Source: Parapristionchus giblindavisi (taxonomy: Eukaryota > Nematoda > Chromadorea > Rhabditida > Diplogasteridae). Taken from it: a DNA stretch of 64,000 nt. The DNA lies in NCBI GenBank assembly GCA_943737045.1, contig CALSFV010000004.1, forward strand, positions 1,747,501 through 1,811,500, read 5' to 3'. Both the position numbers and the translations under genes were made by a program. The notes beneath the pieces were generated by a model. That model saw nothing but the letters and a program-made list of their open reading frames with translations, had not been told where the DNA came from and searched no databases. Position 1 is the first letter of the stretch. Each line of letters opens with the position of its first letter. Of this stretch, positions 37,832-51,240 are shown piece by piece.

Positions 37832-38830
37832 AGATAACTTGAGAAATATGAAAATGAAAATGAATCCTATCGTGTCATATACCAAATGAAAGAGCGAAAA
37901 ATTCTGAATAAGACAAACTATTTCAAAGTGGTCAGTACGGCCAATATGTAAATTTATCTTTCAGTACTCTCTGTTTTTGGTACAAAACAGTATGTTACAA
38001 GTCAAATTGTCAATGATACTCAGCGAGTGATGTACTATGTGAAAGAGGAAAAATTCTGATTGAGACACACTTCAGGTCATGTCGATCTGTAATATTTTAT
38101 TGCTGCTATAATGATCGAAGTACAAAAGTAGCTTTTACTCTGATATGATCATGATAACTTGAGAAATATAAAAGTGAAAAATGAAACCTATCGTGTCATA
38201 TACCAAATGAAAGAGCGAAAAATTCTGAATAAGATACACTATTTCAAAGTGGTGAGTACGGCCAATATGTAAATTTATCTTTCAGTACTCTCTGTTTTTG
38301 GTACAAAACAGTATGTTACAAGTCAAATTGTCAATGATACTCAGCGAGTGATATACTATGTGAAAGAGGAAAAAAATTTGAATGAGACACACTTCAGGTT
38401 ATGTCGATCTGTTATATTTTACTGTTGCTATAATGATCGAAGTACAAAAGTAGCTTTTACTCTGATATGATCAAGATAACTTGAGAAATATGAAAATGAA
38501 AAATGAAACCCATCGTGTCATATACCAAATGAAAGAGCGAAAAATTCTGAATAAGATACACTATTTCAAAGTGGTGAGTACGGCCAATATGTAAATTTAT
38601 CTTTCAGTAATCTCTGTTTTTGGTACAAAACAGTATGTTACAAGTCAAATTGTCAATGATACTCAGCGAGTGATATACTATGTGAAAGAGGAAAAAAATT
38701 TGAATGAGACACACTTCAGGCCATGTCGATCTGTTATATTTTACTGTTGCTATAATGATCGAAGTACAAAAGTAGCTTTTACTCTGATATGAACAAGATA
38801 ACTTGAAAAATATGAAAATGATAATGAATC
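37832..38830 (+). repeat. Domain B2 after the insertion: trimer-type monomers
   Basis: The satellite resumes in frame with the interrupted monomer. Monomers with AAGACAAAC (about 37,911), TGATGTACTATG with the shortened A-run (about 38,030), a partial T-type unit (TTTGAATG and TACTGTTGC but TCAGGTTATG, about 38,375-38,425) and a full T-type unit (38,604) follow. The site matching the insertion in other trimer copies, for example about 41,035-41,050, is uninterrupted. Confidence 0.8.
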
Positions 38831-41800
38831 CTATCGTGTCATATACCAAATGAAAGAGCGAAAAATTCTGAATAAGATAAACTATTTCAAAGTGGTCAGT
38901 ACGGCCAATATGTAAATTTATCTTTCAGTAATCTCTGTTTTTGGTACAAAACAGTATGTTACAAGTCAAATTGTCAATGATACTCAGCGAGTGATATACT
39001 ATGTGAAAGAGGAAAAAATTCTGATTAAGACACACTTCAGGTCATGTCGATCTGTAATATTTTACTGCTGCTATAATGATCGAAGTACAAAAGTAGCTTT
39101 TACTCTGATATGATCAAGATAACTTGAGAAATATGAAAATGAAAATGAATCCTATCGTGTCATATACCAAATGAAAGAGCGAAAAATTCTGAATAAGATA
39201 AACTATTTCAAAGTGGTCAGTACGGCCAATATGTAAATTTATCTTTCAGTACTCTCTGTTTTTGGTACAAAACAGTATGTTACAAGTCAAATTGTCAATG
39301 ATACTCAGCGAGTGATATACTATGTGAAAGAGGAAAAAATTCTGAATGAGACACACTTCAGGTCATGTCGATCTGTTATATTTTACTGCTGCTATAATGA
39401 TCGAAGTACAAAAGTAGCTTTTACTCTGATATGATCAAGATAACTTGAGAAATATGAAAATGAAAAATGAAACCCATCGTGTCATATACCAAATGAAAGA
39501 GCGAAAAATTCTGAATAAGATACACTATTTCAAAGTGGTGAGTACGGCCAATATGTAAATTTATCTTTCAGTACTCTCTGTTTTTGGTACAAAACAGTAT
39601 GTTACAAGTCAAATTGTCAATGATACTCAGCGAGTGATATACTATGTGAAAGAGGAAAAAAATTTGAATGAGACACACTTCAGGCCATGTCGATCTGTTA
39701 TATTTTACTGTTGCTATAATGATCGAAGTACAAAAGTAGCTTTTACTCTGATATGAACAAGATAACTTGAAAAATATGAAAATGATAATGAATCCTATCG
39801 TGTCATATACCAAATGAAAGAGCGAAAAATTCTGAATAAGATAAACTATTTCAAAGTGGTCAGTACGGCCAATATGTAAATTTATCTTTCAGTAATCTCT
39901 GTTTTTGGTACAAAACAGTATGTTACAAGTCAAATTGTCAATGATACTCACCGAGTGATATACTATGTGAAAGAGGAAAAAATTCTGATTAAGACACACT
40001 TCAGGTCATGTCGATCTGTAATATTTTACTGCTGCTATAATGATCGAAGTACAAAAGTAGCTTTTACTCTGATATGATCAAGATAACTTGAGAAATATGA
40101 AAATGAAAATGAATCCTATCGTGTCATATACCAAATGAAAGAGCGAAAAATTCTGAATAAGATAAACTATTTCAAAGTGGTCAGTACGGCCAATATGTAA
40201 ATTTATCTTTCAGTACTCTCTGTTTTTGGTACAAAACAGTATGTTACAAGTCAAATTGTCAATGATACTCAGCGAGTGATATACTATGTGAAAGAGGAAA
40301 AAATTCTGAATGAGACACACTTCAGGTCATGTCGATCTGTAATATTTTACTGCTGCTATAATGATCGAAGTACAAAAGTAGCTTTTACTCTGATATGATC
40401 AAGATAACTTGAGAAATATGAAAATGAAAATGAATCCTATCGTGTCATATACCAAATGAAAGAGCGAAAAATTCTGAATAAGACAAACTATTTCAAAGTG
40501 GTCAGTACGGCCAATATGTAAATTTATCTTTCAGTACTCTCTGTTTTTGGTACAAAACAGTATGTTACAAGTCAAATTGTCAATGATACTCAGCGAGTGA
40601 TATACTATGTGAAAGAGGAAAAAAAATTGAATGAGACACACTTCAGGCCATGTCGATCTGTTATATTTTACTGTTGCTATAATGATCGAAGTACAAAAGT
40701 AGCTTTTACTCTGATATGAACAAGATAACTTGAAAAATATGAAAATGATAATGAATCCTATCGTGTCATATACCAAATGAAAGAGCGAAAAATTCTGAAT
40801 AAGATAAACTATTTCAAAGTGGTCAGTACGGCCAATATGTAAATTTATCTTTCAGTACTCTCTGTTTTTGGTACAAAACAGTATGTTACAAGTCAAATTG
40901 TCAATGATACTCAGCGAGTGATATACTATGTGAAAGAGGAAAAAATTCTGAATGAGACACACTTCAGGTCATGTCGATCTGTAATATTTTACTGCTGCTA
41001 TAATGATCGAAGTACAAAAGTAGCTTTTACTCTGATATGATCAAGATAACTTGAGAAATATGAAAATGAAAATGAATCCTATCGTGTCATATACCAAATG
41101 AAAGAGCGAAAAATTCTGAATAAGACAAACTATTTCAAAGTGGTCAGTACGGCCAATATGTAAATTTATCTTTCAGTACTCTCTGTTTTTGGTACAAAAC
41201 AGTATGTTACAAGTCAAATTGTCAATGATACTCAGCGAGTGATGTACTATGTGAAAGAGGAAAAATTCTGATTGAGACACACTTCAGGTCATGTCGATCT
41301 GTAATATTTTATTGCTGCTACAATGATCGAAGTACAAAAGTAGCTTTTACTCTGATATGATCAAGATAACTTGAGAAATATAAAAGTGAAAAATGAAACC
41401 TATCGTGTCATATACCAAATGAAAGAGCGAAAAATTCTGAATAAGATACACTATTTCAAAGTGGTGAGTACGGCCAATATGTAAATTTATCTTTCAGTAC
41501 TCTCTGTTTTTGGTACAAAACAGTATGTTACAAGTCAAATTGTCAATGATACTCAGCGAGTGATATACTATGTGAAAGAGGAAAAAAATTTGAATGAGAC
41601 ACACTTCAGGCCATGTCGATCTGTTATATTTTACTGTTGCTATAATGATCGAAGTACAAAAGTAGCTTTTACTCTGATATGAACAAGATAACTTGAAAAA
41701 TATGAAAATGATAATGAATCCTATCGTGTCATATACCAAATGAAAGAGCGAAAAATTCTGAATAAGATAAACTATTTCAAAGTGGTCAGTACGGCCAATA

Positions 41801-42361
41801 TGTAAATTTATCTTTCAGTACTCTCTGTTTTTGGTACAAAACAGTATGTTACAAGTCAAATTGTCAATGATACTCAGCGAGTGATATACTATGTGAAAGA
41901 GGAAAAAATTCTGAATGAGACACACTTCAGGTCATGTCGATCTGTAATATTTTACTGCTGCTATAATGATCGAAGTACAAAAGTAGCTTTTACTCTGATA
42001 TGAACAAGATAACTTGAAAAATATGAAAATGATAATGAATCCTATCGTGTCATATACCAAATGAAAGAGCGAAAAATTCTGAATAAGATAAACTATTTCA
42101 AAGTGGTCAGTACGGCCAATATGTAAATTTATCTTTCAGTACTCTCTGTTTTTGGTACAAAACAGTATGTTACAAGTCAAATTGTCAATGATACTCAGCG
42201 AGTGATATACTATGTGAAAGAGGAAAAAATTCTGAATGAGACACACTTCAGGTCATGTCGATCTGTAATATTTTACTGCTGCTATAATGATCGAAGTACA
42301 AAAGTAGCTTTTACTCTGATATGATCAAGATAACTTGAGAAATATGAAAATGAAAATGAAT
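38831..42361 (+). repeat. Domain B2: eleven-monomer unit, copy 1 (3,532 bp)
   Basis: T-type monomers at 39,568, 40,531 and 41,494 recur at 43,100, 44,063 and 45,026, all exactly 3,532 bp on. The accompanying variants keep the same offset: GATTAAGACA (39,984 and 43,516), CTGTTATATTTTACTGCTGC (about 39,373 and 42,905), AAGACAAAC (about 40,480 and 44,012) and TGATGTACTATG (about 41,241 and 44,773). Within the unit the T-type spacing is 963 bp (trimer). A private change, ACTCACCGAGTG, lies near 39,948. The unit's last monomer (about 42,000-42,361) begins with a T-type tail that the second copy lacks. Confidence 0.85.
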
Positions 42362-45300
42362 CCTATCGTGTCATATACCAAATGAAAGAGCGAAAAATTC
42401 TGAATAAGATAAACTATTTCAAAGTGGTCAGTACGGCCAATATGTAAATTTATCTTTCAGTAATCTCTGTTTTTGGTACAAAACAGTATGTTACAAGTCA
42501 AATTGTCAATGATACTCAGCGAGTGATATACTATGTGAAAGAGGAAAAAATTCTGATTAAGACACACTTCAGGTCATGTCGATCTGTAATATTTTACTGC
42601 TGCTATAATGATCGAAGTACAAAAGTAGCTTTTACTCTGATATGATCAAGATAACTTGAGAAATATGAAAATGAAAATGAATCCTATCGTGTCATATACC
42701 AAATGAAAGAGCGAAAAATTCTGAATAAGATAAACTATTTCAAAGTGGTCAGTACGGCCAATATGTAAATTTATCTTTCAGTACTCTCTGTTTTTGGTAC
42801 AAAACAGTATGTTACAAGTCAAATTGTCAATGATACTCAGCGAGTGATATACTATGTGAAAGAGGAAAAAATTCTGAATGAGACACACTTCAGGTCATGT
42901 CGATCTGTTATATTTTACTGCTGCTATAATGATCGAAGTACAAAAGTAGCTTTTACTCTGATATGATCAAGATAACTTGAGAAATATGAAAATGAAAAAT
43001 GAAACCCATCGTGTCATATACCAAATGAAAGAGCGAAAAATTCTGAATAAGATACACTATTTCAAAGTGGTGAGTACGGCCAATATGTAAATTTATCTTT
43101 CAGTACTCTCTGTTTTTGGTACAAAACAGTATGTTACAAGTCAAATTGTCAATGATACTCAGCGAGTGATATACTATGTGAAAGAGGAAAAAAATTTGAA
43201 TGAGACACACTTCAGGCCATGTCGATCTGTTATATTTTACTGTTGCTATAATGATCGAAGTACAAAAGTAGCTTTTACTCTGATATGAACAAGATAACTT
43301 GAAAAATATGAAAATGATAATGAATCCTATCGTGTCATATACCAAATGAAAGAGCGAAAAATTCTGAATAAGATAAACTATTTCAAAGTGGTCAGTACGG
43401 CCAATATGTAAATTTATCTTTCAGTAATCTCTGTTTTTGGTACAAAACAGTATGTTACAAGTCAAATTGTCAATGATACTCAGCGAGTGATATACTATGT
43501 GAAAGAGGAAAAAATTCTGATTAAGACACACTTCAGGTCATGTCGATCTGTAATATTTTACTGCTGCTATAATGATCGAAGTACAAAAGTAGCTTTTACT
43601 CTGATATGATCAAGATAACTTGAGAAATATGAAAATGAAAATGAATCCTATCGTGTCATATACCAAATGAAAGAGCGAAAAATTCTGAATAAGATAAACT
43701 ATTTCAAAGTGGTCAGTACGGCCAATATGTAAATTTATCTTTCAGTACTCTCTGTTTTTGGTACAAAACAGTATGTTACAAGTCAAATTGTCAATGATAC
43801 TCAGCGAGTGATATACTATGTGAAAGAGGAAAAAATTCTGAATGAGACACACTTCAGGTCATGTCGATCTGTAATATTTTACTGCTGCTATAATGATCGA
43901 AGTACAAAAGTAGCTTTTACTCTGATATGATCAAGATAACTTGAGAAATATGAAAATGAAAATGAATCCTATCGTGTCATATACCAAATGAAAGAGCGAA
44001 AAATTCTGAATAAGACAAACTATTTCAAAGTGGTCAGTACGGCCAATATGTAAATTTATCTTTCAGTACTCTCTGTTTTTGGTACAAAACAGTATGTTAC
44101 AAGTCAAATTGTCAATGATACTCAGCGAGTGATATACTATGTGAAAGAGGAAAAAAAATTGAATGAGACACACTTCAGGCCATGTCGATCTGTTATATTT
44201 TACTGTTGCTATAATGATCGAAGTACAAAAGTAGCTTTTACTCTGATATGAACAAGATAACTTGAAAAATATGAAAATGATAATGAATCCTATCGTGTCA
44301 TATACCAAATGAAAGAGCGAAAAATTCTGAATAAGATAAACTATTTCAAAGTGGTCAGTACGGCCAATATGTAAATTTATCTTTCAGTACTCTCTGTTTT
44401 TGGTACAAAACAGTATGTTACAAGTCAAATTGTCAATGATACTCAGCGAGTGATATACTATGTGAAAGAGGAAAAAATTCTGAATGAGACACACTTCAGG
44501 TCATGTCGATCTGTAATATTTTACTGCTGCTATAATGATCGAAGTACAAAAGTAGCTTTTACTCTGATATGATCAAGATAACTTGAGAAATATGAAAATG
44601 AAAATGAATCCTATCGTGTCATATACCAAATGAAAGAGCGAAAAATTCTGAATAAGACAAACTATTTCAAAGTGGTCAGTACGGCCAATATGTAAATTTA
44701 TCTTTCAGTACTCTCTGTTTTTGGTACAAAACAGCATGTTACAAGTCAAATTGTCAATGATACTCAGCGAGTGATGTACTATGTGAAAGAGGAAAAATTC
44801 TGATTGAGACACACTTCAGGTCATGTCGATCTGTAATATTTTATTGCTGCTACAATGATCGAAGTACAAAAGTAGCTTTTACTCTGATATGATCAAGATA
44901 ACTTGAGAAATATAAAAGTGAAAAATGAAACCTATCGTGTCATATACCAAATGAAAGAGCGAAAAATTCTGAATAAGATACACTATTTCAAAGTGGTGAG
45001 TACGGCCAATATGTAAATTTATCTTTCAGTACTCTCTGTTTTTGGTACAAAACAGTATGTTACAAGTCAAATTGTCAATGATACTCAGCGAGTGATATAC
45101 TATGTGAAAGAGGAAAAAAATTTGAATGAGACACACTTCAGGCCATGTCGATCTGTTATATTTTACTGTTGCTATAATGATCGAAGTACAAAAGTAGCTT
45201 TTACTCTGATATGAACAAGATAACTTGAAAAATATGAAAATGATAATGAATCCTATCGTGTCATATACCAAATGAAAGAGCGAAAAATTCTGAATAAGAT

Positions 45301-45530
45301 AAACTATTTCAAAGTGGTCAGTACGGCCAATATGTAAATTTATCTTTCAGTACTCTCTGTTTTTGGTACAAAACAGTATGTTACAAGTCAAATTGTCAAT
45401 GATACTCAGCGAGTGATATACTATGTGAAAGAGGAAAAAATTCTGAATGAGACACACTTCAGGTCATGTCGATCTGTAATATTTTACTGCTGCTATAATG
45501 ATCGAAGTACAAAAGTAGCTTTTACTCTGA
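42362..45530 (+). repeat. Domain B2: eleven-monomer unit, copy 2
   Basis: This is a tandem copy of the preceding unit, nearly identical to it as far as read. Private differences include ACAGCATGTTAC near 44,733. The alignment stops near 45,530, where copy 1 has GATATGAACAAG and a T-type tail but this copy has GATATGATCAAG followed by GAAAATGAAAAATG. From 43,239 this unit also aligns with domain B1 at offset 27,568. Confidence 0.85.
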
Positions 45531-47018
45531 TATGATCAAGATAACTTGAGAAATATGAAAATGAAAAATGAAACCCATCGTGTCATATACCAAATGAAAG
45601 AGCGAAAAATTCTGAATAAGATAAACTATTTCAAAGTGGTGAGTACGGCCAATATGTAAATTTATCTTTCAGTACTCTCTGTTTTTGGTACAAAACAGTA
45701 TGTTACAAGTCAAATTGTCAATGATACTCAGCGAGTGATATACTATGTGAAAGAGGAAAAAAATTTGAATGAGACACACTTCAGGCCATGTCGATCTGTT
45801 ATATTTTACTGTTGCTATAATGATCGAAGTACAAAAGTAGCTTTTACTCTGATATGAACAAGATAACTTGAAAAATATGAAAATGATAATGAATCCTATC
45901 GTGTCATATACCAAATGAAAGAGCGAAAAATTCTGAATAAGATAAACTATTTCAAAGTGGTCAGTACGGCCAATATGTAAATTTATCTTTCAGTACTCTC
46001 TGTTTTTGGTACAAAACAGTATGTTACAAGTCAAATTGTCAATGATACTCAGCGAGTGATATACTATGTGAAAGAGGAAAAAATTCTGAATGAGACACAC
46101 TTCAGGTCATGTCGATTTGTAATATTTTACTGCTGCTATAATGATCGAAGTACAAAAGTAGCTTTTACTCTGATATGATCAAGATAACTTGAGAAATATG
46201 AAAATGAAAAATGAAACCCATCGTGTCATATACCAAATGAAAGAGCGAAAAATTCTGAATAAGATACACTATTTCAAAGTGGTGAGTACGGCCAATATGT
46301 AAATTTATCTTTCAGTACTCTCTGTTTTTGGTACAAAACAGTATGTTACAAGTCAAATTGTCAATGATACTCAGCGAGTGATATACTATGTGAAAGAGGA
46401 AAAAAATTTGAATGAGACACACTTCAGGCCATGTCGATCTGTTATATTTTACTGTTGCTATAATGATCGAAGTACAAAAGTAGCTTTTACTCTGATATGA
46501 ACAAGATAACTTGAAAAATATGAAAATGATAATGAATCCTATCGTGTCATATACCAAATGAAAGAGCGAAAAATTCTGAATAAGATAAACTATTTCAAAG
46601 TGGTCAGTACGGCCAATATGTAAATTTATCTTTCAGTAATCTCTGTTTTTGGTACAAAACAGTATGTTACAAGTCAAATTGTCAATGATACTCAGCGAGT
46701 GATATACTATGTGAAAGAGGAAAAAATTCTGATTAAGACACACTTCAGGTCATGTCGATCTGTAATATTTTACTGCTGCTATAATGATCGAAGTACAAAA
46801 GTAGCTTTTACTCTGATATGATCAAGATAACTTGAGAAATATGAAAATGAAAATGAATCCTATCGTGTCATATACCAAATGAAAGAGCGAAAAATTCTGA
46901 ATAAGATAAACTATTTCAAAGTGGTCAGTACGGCCAATATGTAAATTTATCTTTCAGTACTCTCTGTTTTTGGTACAAAACAGTATGTTACAAGTCAAAT
47001 TGTCAATGATACTCAGCG
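45531..47018 (+). repeat. Domain B2: dimeric repeat of T-type and plain monomers
   Basis: T-type monomers at 45,026, 45,669 and 46,312 are 643 bp apart, alternating with a monomer marked GAAAATGAAAAATGAAACCCATCG and GTGGTGAGT. The same dimer pattern lies at 17,458-18,989, offset 27,568. It is followed by an AATCTCTG/GATTAAGACA monomer (about 46,640-46,735), as in the earlier tract. A private change, GTCGATTTGTAATATT, lies near 46,114. Confidence 0.8.
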
Positions 47019-49400
47019 AGTGATATACTATGTGAAAGAGGAAAAAATTCTGAATGAGACACACTTCAGGTCATGTCGATCTGTAATATTTTACTGCTGC
47101 TATAATGATCGAAGTACAAAAGTAGCTTTTACTCTGATATGATCAAGATAACTTGAGAAATATGAAAATGAAAATGAATCCTATCGTGTCATATACCAAA
47201 TGAAAGAGCGAAAAATTCTGAATAAGACAAACTATTTCAAAGTGGTCAGTACGGCCAATATGTAAATTTATCTTTCAGTACTCTCTGTTTTTGGTACAAA
47301 ACAGTATGTTACAAGTCAAATTGTCAATGATACTCTGCGAGTGATATACTATGTGAAAGAGGAAAAAATTCTGAATGAGACACACTTCAGGTCATGTCGA
47401 TCTGTAATATTTTACTGCTGCTATAATGATCGAAGTACAAAAGTAGCTTTTACTCTGATATGATCAAGATAACTTGAGAAATATGAAAATGAAAATGAAT
47501 CCTATCGTGTCATATACCAAATGAAAGAGCGAAAAATTCTGAATAAGATAAACTATTTCAAAGTGGTCAGTACGGCCAATATGTAAATTTATCTTTCAGT
47601 ACTCTCTGTTTTTGGTACAAAACAGTATGTTACAAGTCAAATTGTCAATGATACTCAGCGAGTGATATACTATGTGAAAGAGGAAAAAATTCTGAATGAG
47701 ACACACTTCAGGTCATGTCGATCTGTTATATTTTACTGTTGCTATAATGATCGAAGTACAAAAGTAGCTTTTACTCTGATATGAACAAGATAACTTGAAA
47801 AATATGAAAATGATAATGAATCCTATCGTGTCATATACCAAATGAAAGAGCGAAAAATTCTGAATAAGATAAACTATTTCAAAGTGGTCAGTACGGCCAA
47901 TATGTAAATTTATCTTTCAGTACTCTCTGTTTTTTGGTACAAAACAGTATGTTACAAGTCAAATTGTCAATGATACTCAGCGAGTGATATACTATGTGAA
48001 AGAGGAAAAAATTCTGAATGAGACACACTTCAGGTCATGTCGATCTGTAATATTTCACTGCTGCTATAATGATCGAAGTACAAAAGTAGCTTTTACTCTG
48101 ATATGATCAAGATAACTTGAGAAATATGAAAATGAAAATGAATCCTATCGTGTCATATACCAAATGAAAGAGCGAAAAATTCTGAATAAGATAAACTATT
48201 TCAAAGTGGTCAGTACGGCCAATATGTAAATTTATCTTTCAGTACTCTCTGTTTTTGGTACAAAACAGTATGTTACAAGTCAAATTGTCAATGATACTCA
48301 GCGAGTGATATACTATGTGAAAGAGGAAAAAATGTTGAATGAGACACACTTCAGGTCATGTCGATCTGTTATATTTTACTGTTGCTATAATGATCGAAGT
48401 ACAAAAGTAGCTTTTACTCTGATATGATCAAGATAACTTGAAAAATATGAAAATGATAATGAATCCTATCGTGTCATATACCAAATGAAAGAGCAAAAAA
48501 TTCTGAATAAGATAAACTATTTCAAAGTGGTCAGTACGGCCAATATGTAAATTTATCTTTCAGCACTCTCTGTTTTTGGTACAAAACAGTATGTTACAAG
48601 TCAAATTGTCAATGATACTCAGCGAGTGATATACTATGTGAAAGAGGAAAAAATTCTGAATGAGACACACTTCAGGTCATGTCGATCTGTAATATATTAC
48701 TGCTGCTATAATGATCGAAGTACAAAAGTAGCTTTTACTCTGATATGATCAAGATAACTTGAGAAATATGAAAATGAAAATGAATCCTATCGTGTCATAT
48801 ACCAAATGAAAGAGCGAAAAATTCTGAATAAGATAAACTATTTCAAAGTGGTCAGTACGGCCAATATGTAAATTTATCTTTCAGTACTCTCTGTTTTTGG
48901 TACAAAACAGTATGTTACAAGTCAAATTGTCAATGATACTCAGCGAGTGATATACTATGTGAAAGAGGAAAAAATTCTGAATGAGACACACTTCAGGTCA
49001 TGTCGATCTGTAATATTTTACTGCTGCTATAATGATCGAAGTACAAAAGTAGCTTTTACTCTGATATGATCAAGATAACTTGAGAAATATGAAAATGAAA
49101 ATGAATCCTATCGTGTCATATACCAAATGAAAGAGCGAAAAATTCTGAATAAGACAAACTATTTCAAAGTGGTCAGTACGGCCAATATGTAAATTTATCT
49201 TTCAGTACTCTCTGTTTTTGGTACAAAACAGTATGTTACAAGTCAAATTGTCAATGATACTCTGCGAGTGATATACTATGTGAAAGAGGAAAAAATTCTG
49301 AATGAGACACACTTCAGGTCATGTCGATCTGTAATATTTTACTGCTGCTATAATGATCGAAGTACAAAAGTAGCTTTTACTCTGATATGATCAAGATAAC
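47019..49400 (+). repeat. Domain C2: hexamer-type unit, duplicate of about 21.7-23.9 kb
   Basis: ACTCTGCGAG (47,332 and 49,259), TATTTCACTGC (about 48,050), AAAATGTTGAATG (about 48,330), GAGCAAAAAATT, TTTCAGCACTC (about 48,560) and AATATATTACTGC (about 48,690) match copy 2 of domain C1 at an offset of about 25,335. They also match copy 1 at about 27,567. In this copy the T-tract is six long and neither the 74-bp deletion nor the 57-bp duplication is present. Confidence 0.8.
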
Positions 49401-51240
49401 TTGAAAAATATGAAAATGATAATGAATCCTATCGTGTCATATACCAAATGAAAGAGCGAAAAATTCTGAATAAGATAAACTATTTCAAAGTGGTCAGTAC
49501 GGCCAATATGTAAATTTATCTTTCAGTACTCTCTGTTTTTTGGTACAAAACAGTATGTTACAAGTCAAATTGTCAATGATACTCAGCGAGTGATATACTA
49601 TGTGAAAGAGGAAAAAATTCTGAATGAGACACACTTCAGGTCATGTCGATCTGTAATATTTCACTGCTGCTATAATGATCGAAGTACAAAAGTAGCTTTT
49701 ACTCTGATATGATCAAGATAACTTGAGAAATATGAAAATGAAAATGAATCCTATCGTGTCATATACCAAATGAAAGAGCGAAAAATTCTGAATAAGATAA
49801 ACTATTTCAAAGTGGTCAGTACGGCCAATATGTAAATTTATCTTTCAGTACTCTCTGTTTTTGGTACAAAACAGTATGTTACAAGTCAAATTGTCAATGA
49901 TACTCAGCGAGTGATATACTATGTGAAAGAGGAAAAAATGTTGAATGAGACACACTTCAGGTCATGTCGATCTGTAATATATTACTGCTGCTATAATGAT
50001 CGAAGTACAAAAGTAGCTTTTACTCTGATATGATCAAGATAACTTGAGAAATATGAAAATGAAAATGAATCCTATCGTGTCATATACCAAATGAAAGAGC
50101 GAAAAATTCTGAATAAGATAAACTATTTCAAAGTGGTCAGTACGGCCAATATGTAAATTTATCTTTCAGTACTCTCTGTTTTTGGTACAAAACAGTATGT
50201 TACAAGTCAAATTGTCAATGATACTCAGCGAGTGATATACTATGTGAAAGAGGAAAAAATTCTGAATGAGACACACTTCAGGTCATGTCGATCTGTTATA
50301 TTTTACTGTTGCTATAATGATCGAAGTACAAAAGTAGCTTTTACTCTGATATGAACAAGATAACTTGAAAAATATGAAAATGATAATGAATCCTATCGTG
50401 TCATATACCAAATGAAAGAGCGAAAAATTCTGAATAAGATAAACTATTTCAAAGTGGTCAGTACGGCCAATATGTAAATTTATCTTTCAGTAATCTCTGT
50501 TTTTGGTACAAAACAGTATGTTACAAGTCAAATTGTCAATGATACTCAGCGAGTGATATACTATGTGAAAGAGGAAAAAATTCTGATTAAGACACACTTC
50601 AGGTCATGTCGATCTGTAATATTTTACTGCTGCTATAATGATCGAAGTACAAAAGTAGCTTTTACTCTGATATGATCAAGATAACTTGAGAAATATGAAA
50701 ATGAAAATGAATCCTATCGTGTCATATACCAAATGAAAGAGCGAAAAATTCTGAATAAGATAAACTATTTCAAAGTGGTCAGTACGGCCAATATGTAAAT
50801 TTATCTTTCAGTACTCTCTGTTTTTTGGTACAAAACAGTATGTTACAAGTCAAATTGTCAATGATACTCAGCGAGTGATATACTATGTGAAAGAGGAAAA
50901 AATGTTGAATGAGACACACTTCAGGTCATGTCGATCTGTAATATATTACTGCTGCTATAATGATCGAAGTACAAAAGTAGCTTTTACTCTGATATGATCA
51001 AGATAACTTGAGAAATATGAAAATGAAAATGAATCCTATCGTGTCATATACCAAATGAAAGAGCGAAAAATTCTGAATAAGATAAACTATTTCAAAGTGG
51101 TCAGTACGGCCAATATGTAAATTTATCTTTCAGTACTCTCTGTTTTTGGTACAAAACAGTATGTTACAAGTCAAATTGTCAATGATACTCAGCGAGTGAT
51201 ATACTATGTGAAAGAGGAAAAAATTCTGAATGAGACACAC
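49401..51240 (+). repeat. Domain C2: trimeric repeat of recombinant monomers
   Basis: The ACTCTGCGAG monomer at 49,259 passes directly into a T-type tail (TTGAAAAATATG, near 49,400), one monomer earlier than at 47.3 kb. Monomers that combine AAAATGTTGAATG with AATATATTACTGC, variants otherwise on separate monomers, occur near 49,936 and 50,900. GATTAAGACA occurs near 50,584 and 51,548, and six-T tracts near 50,820 and 51,783. These 963-964-bp spacings define a young trimer built from recombinant units. Confidence 0.8.
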
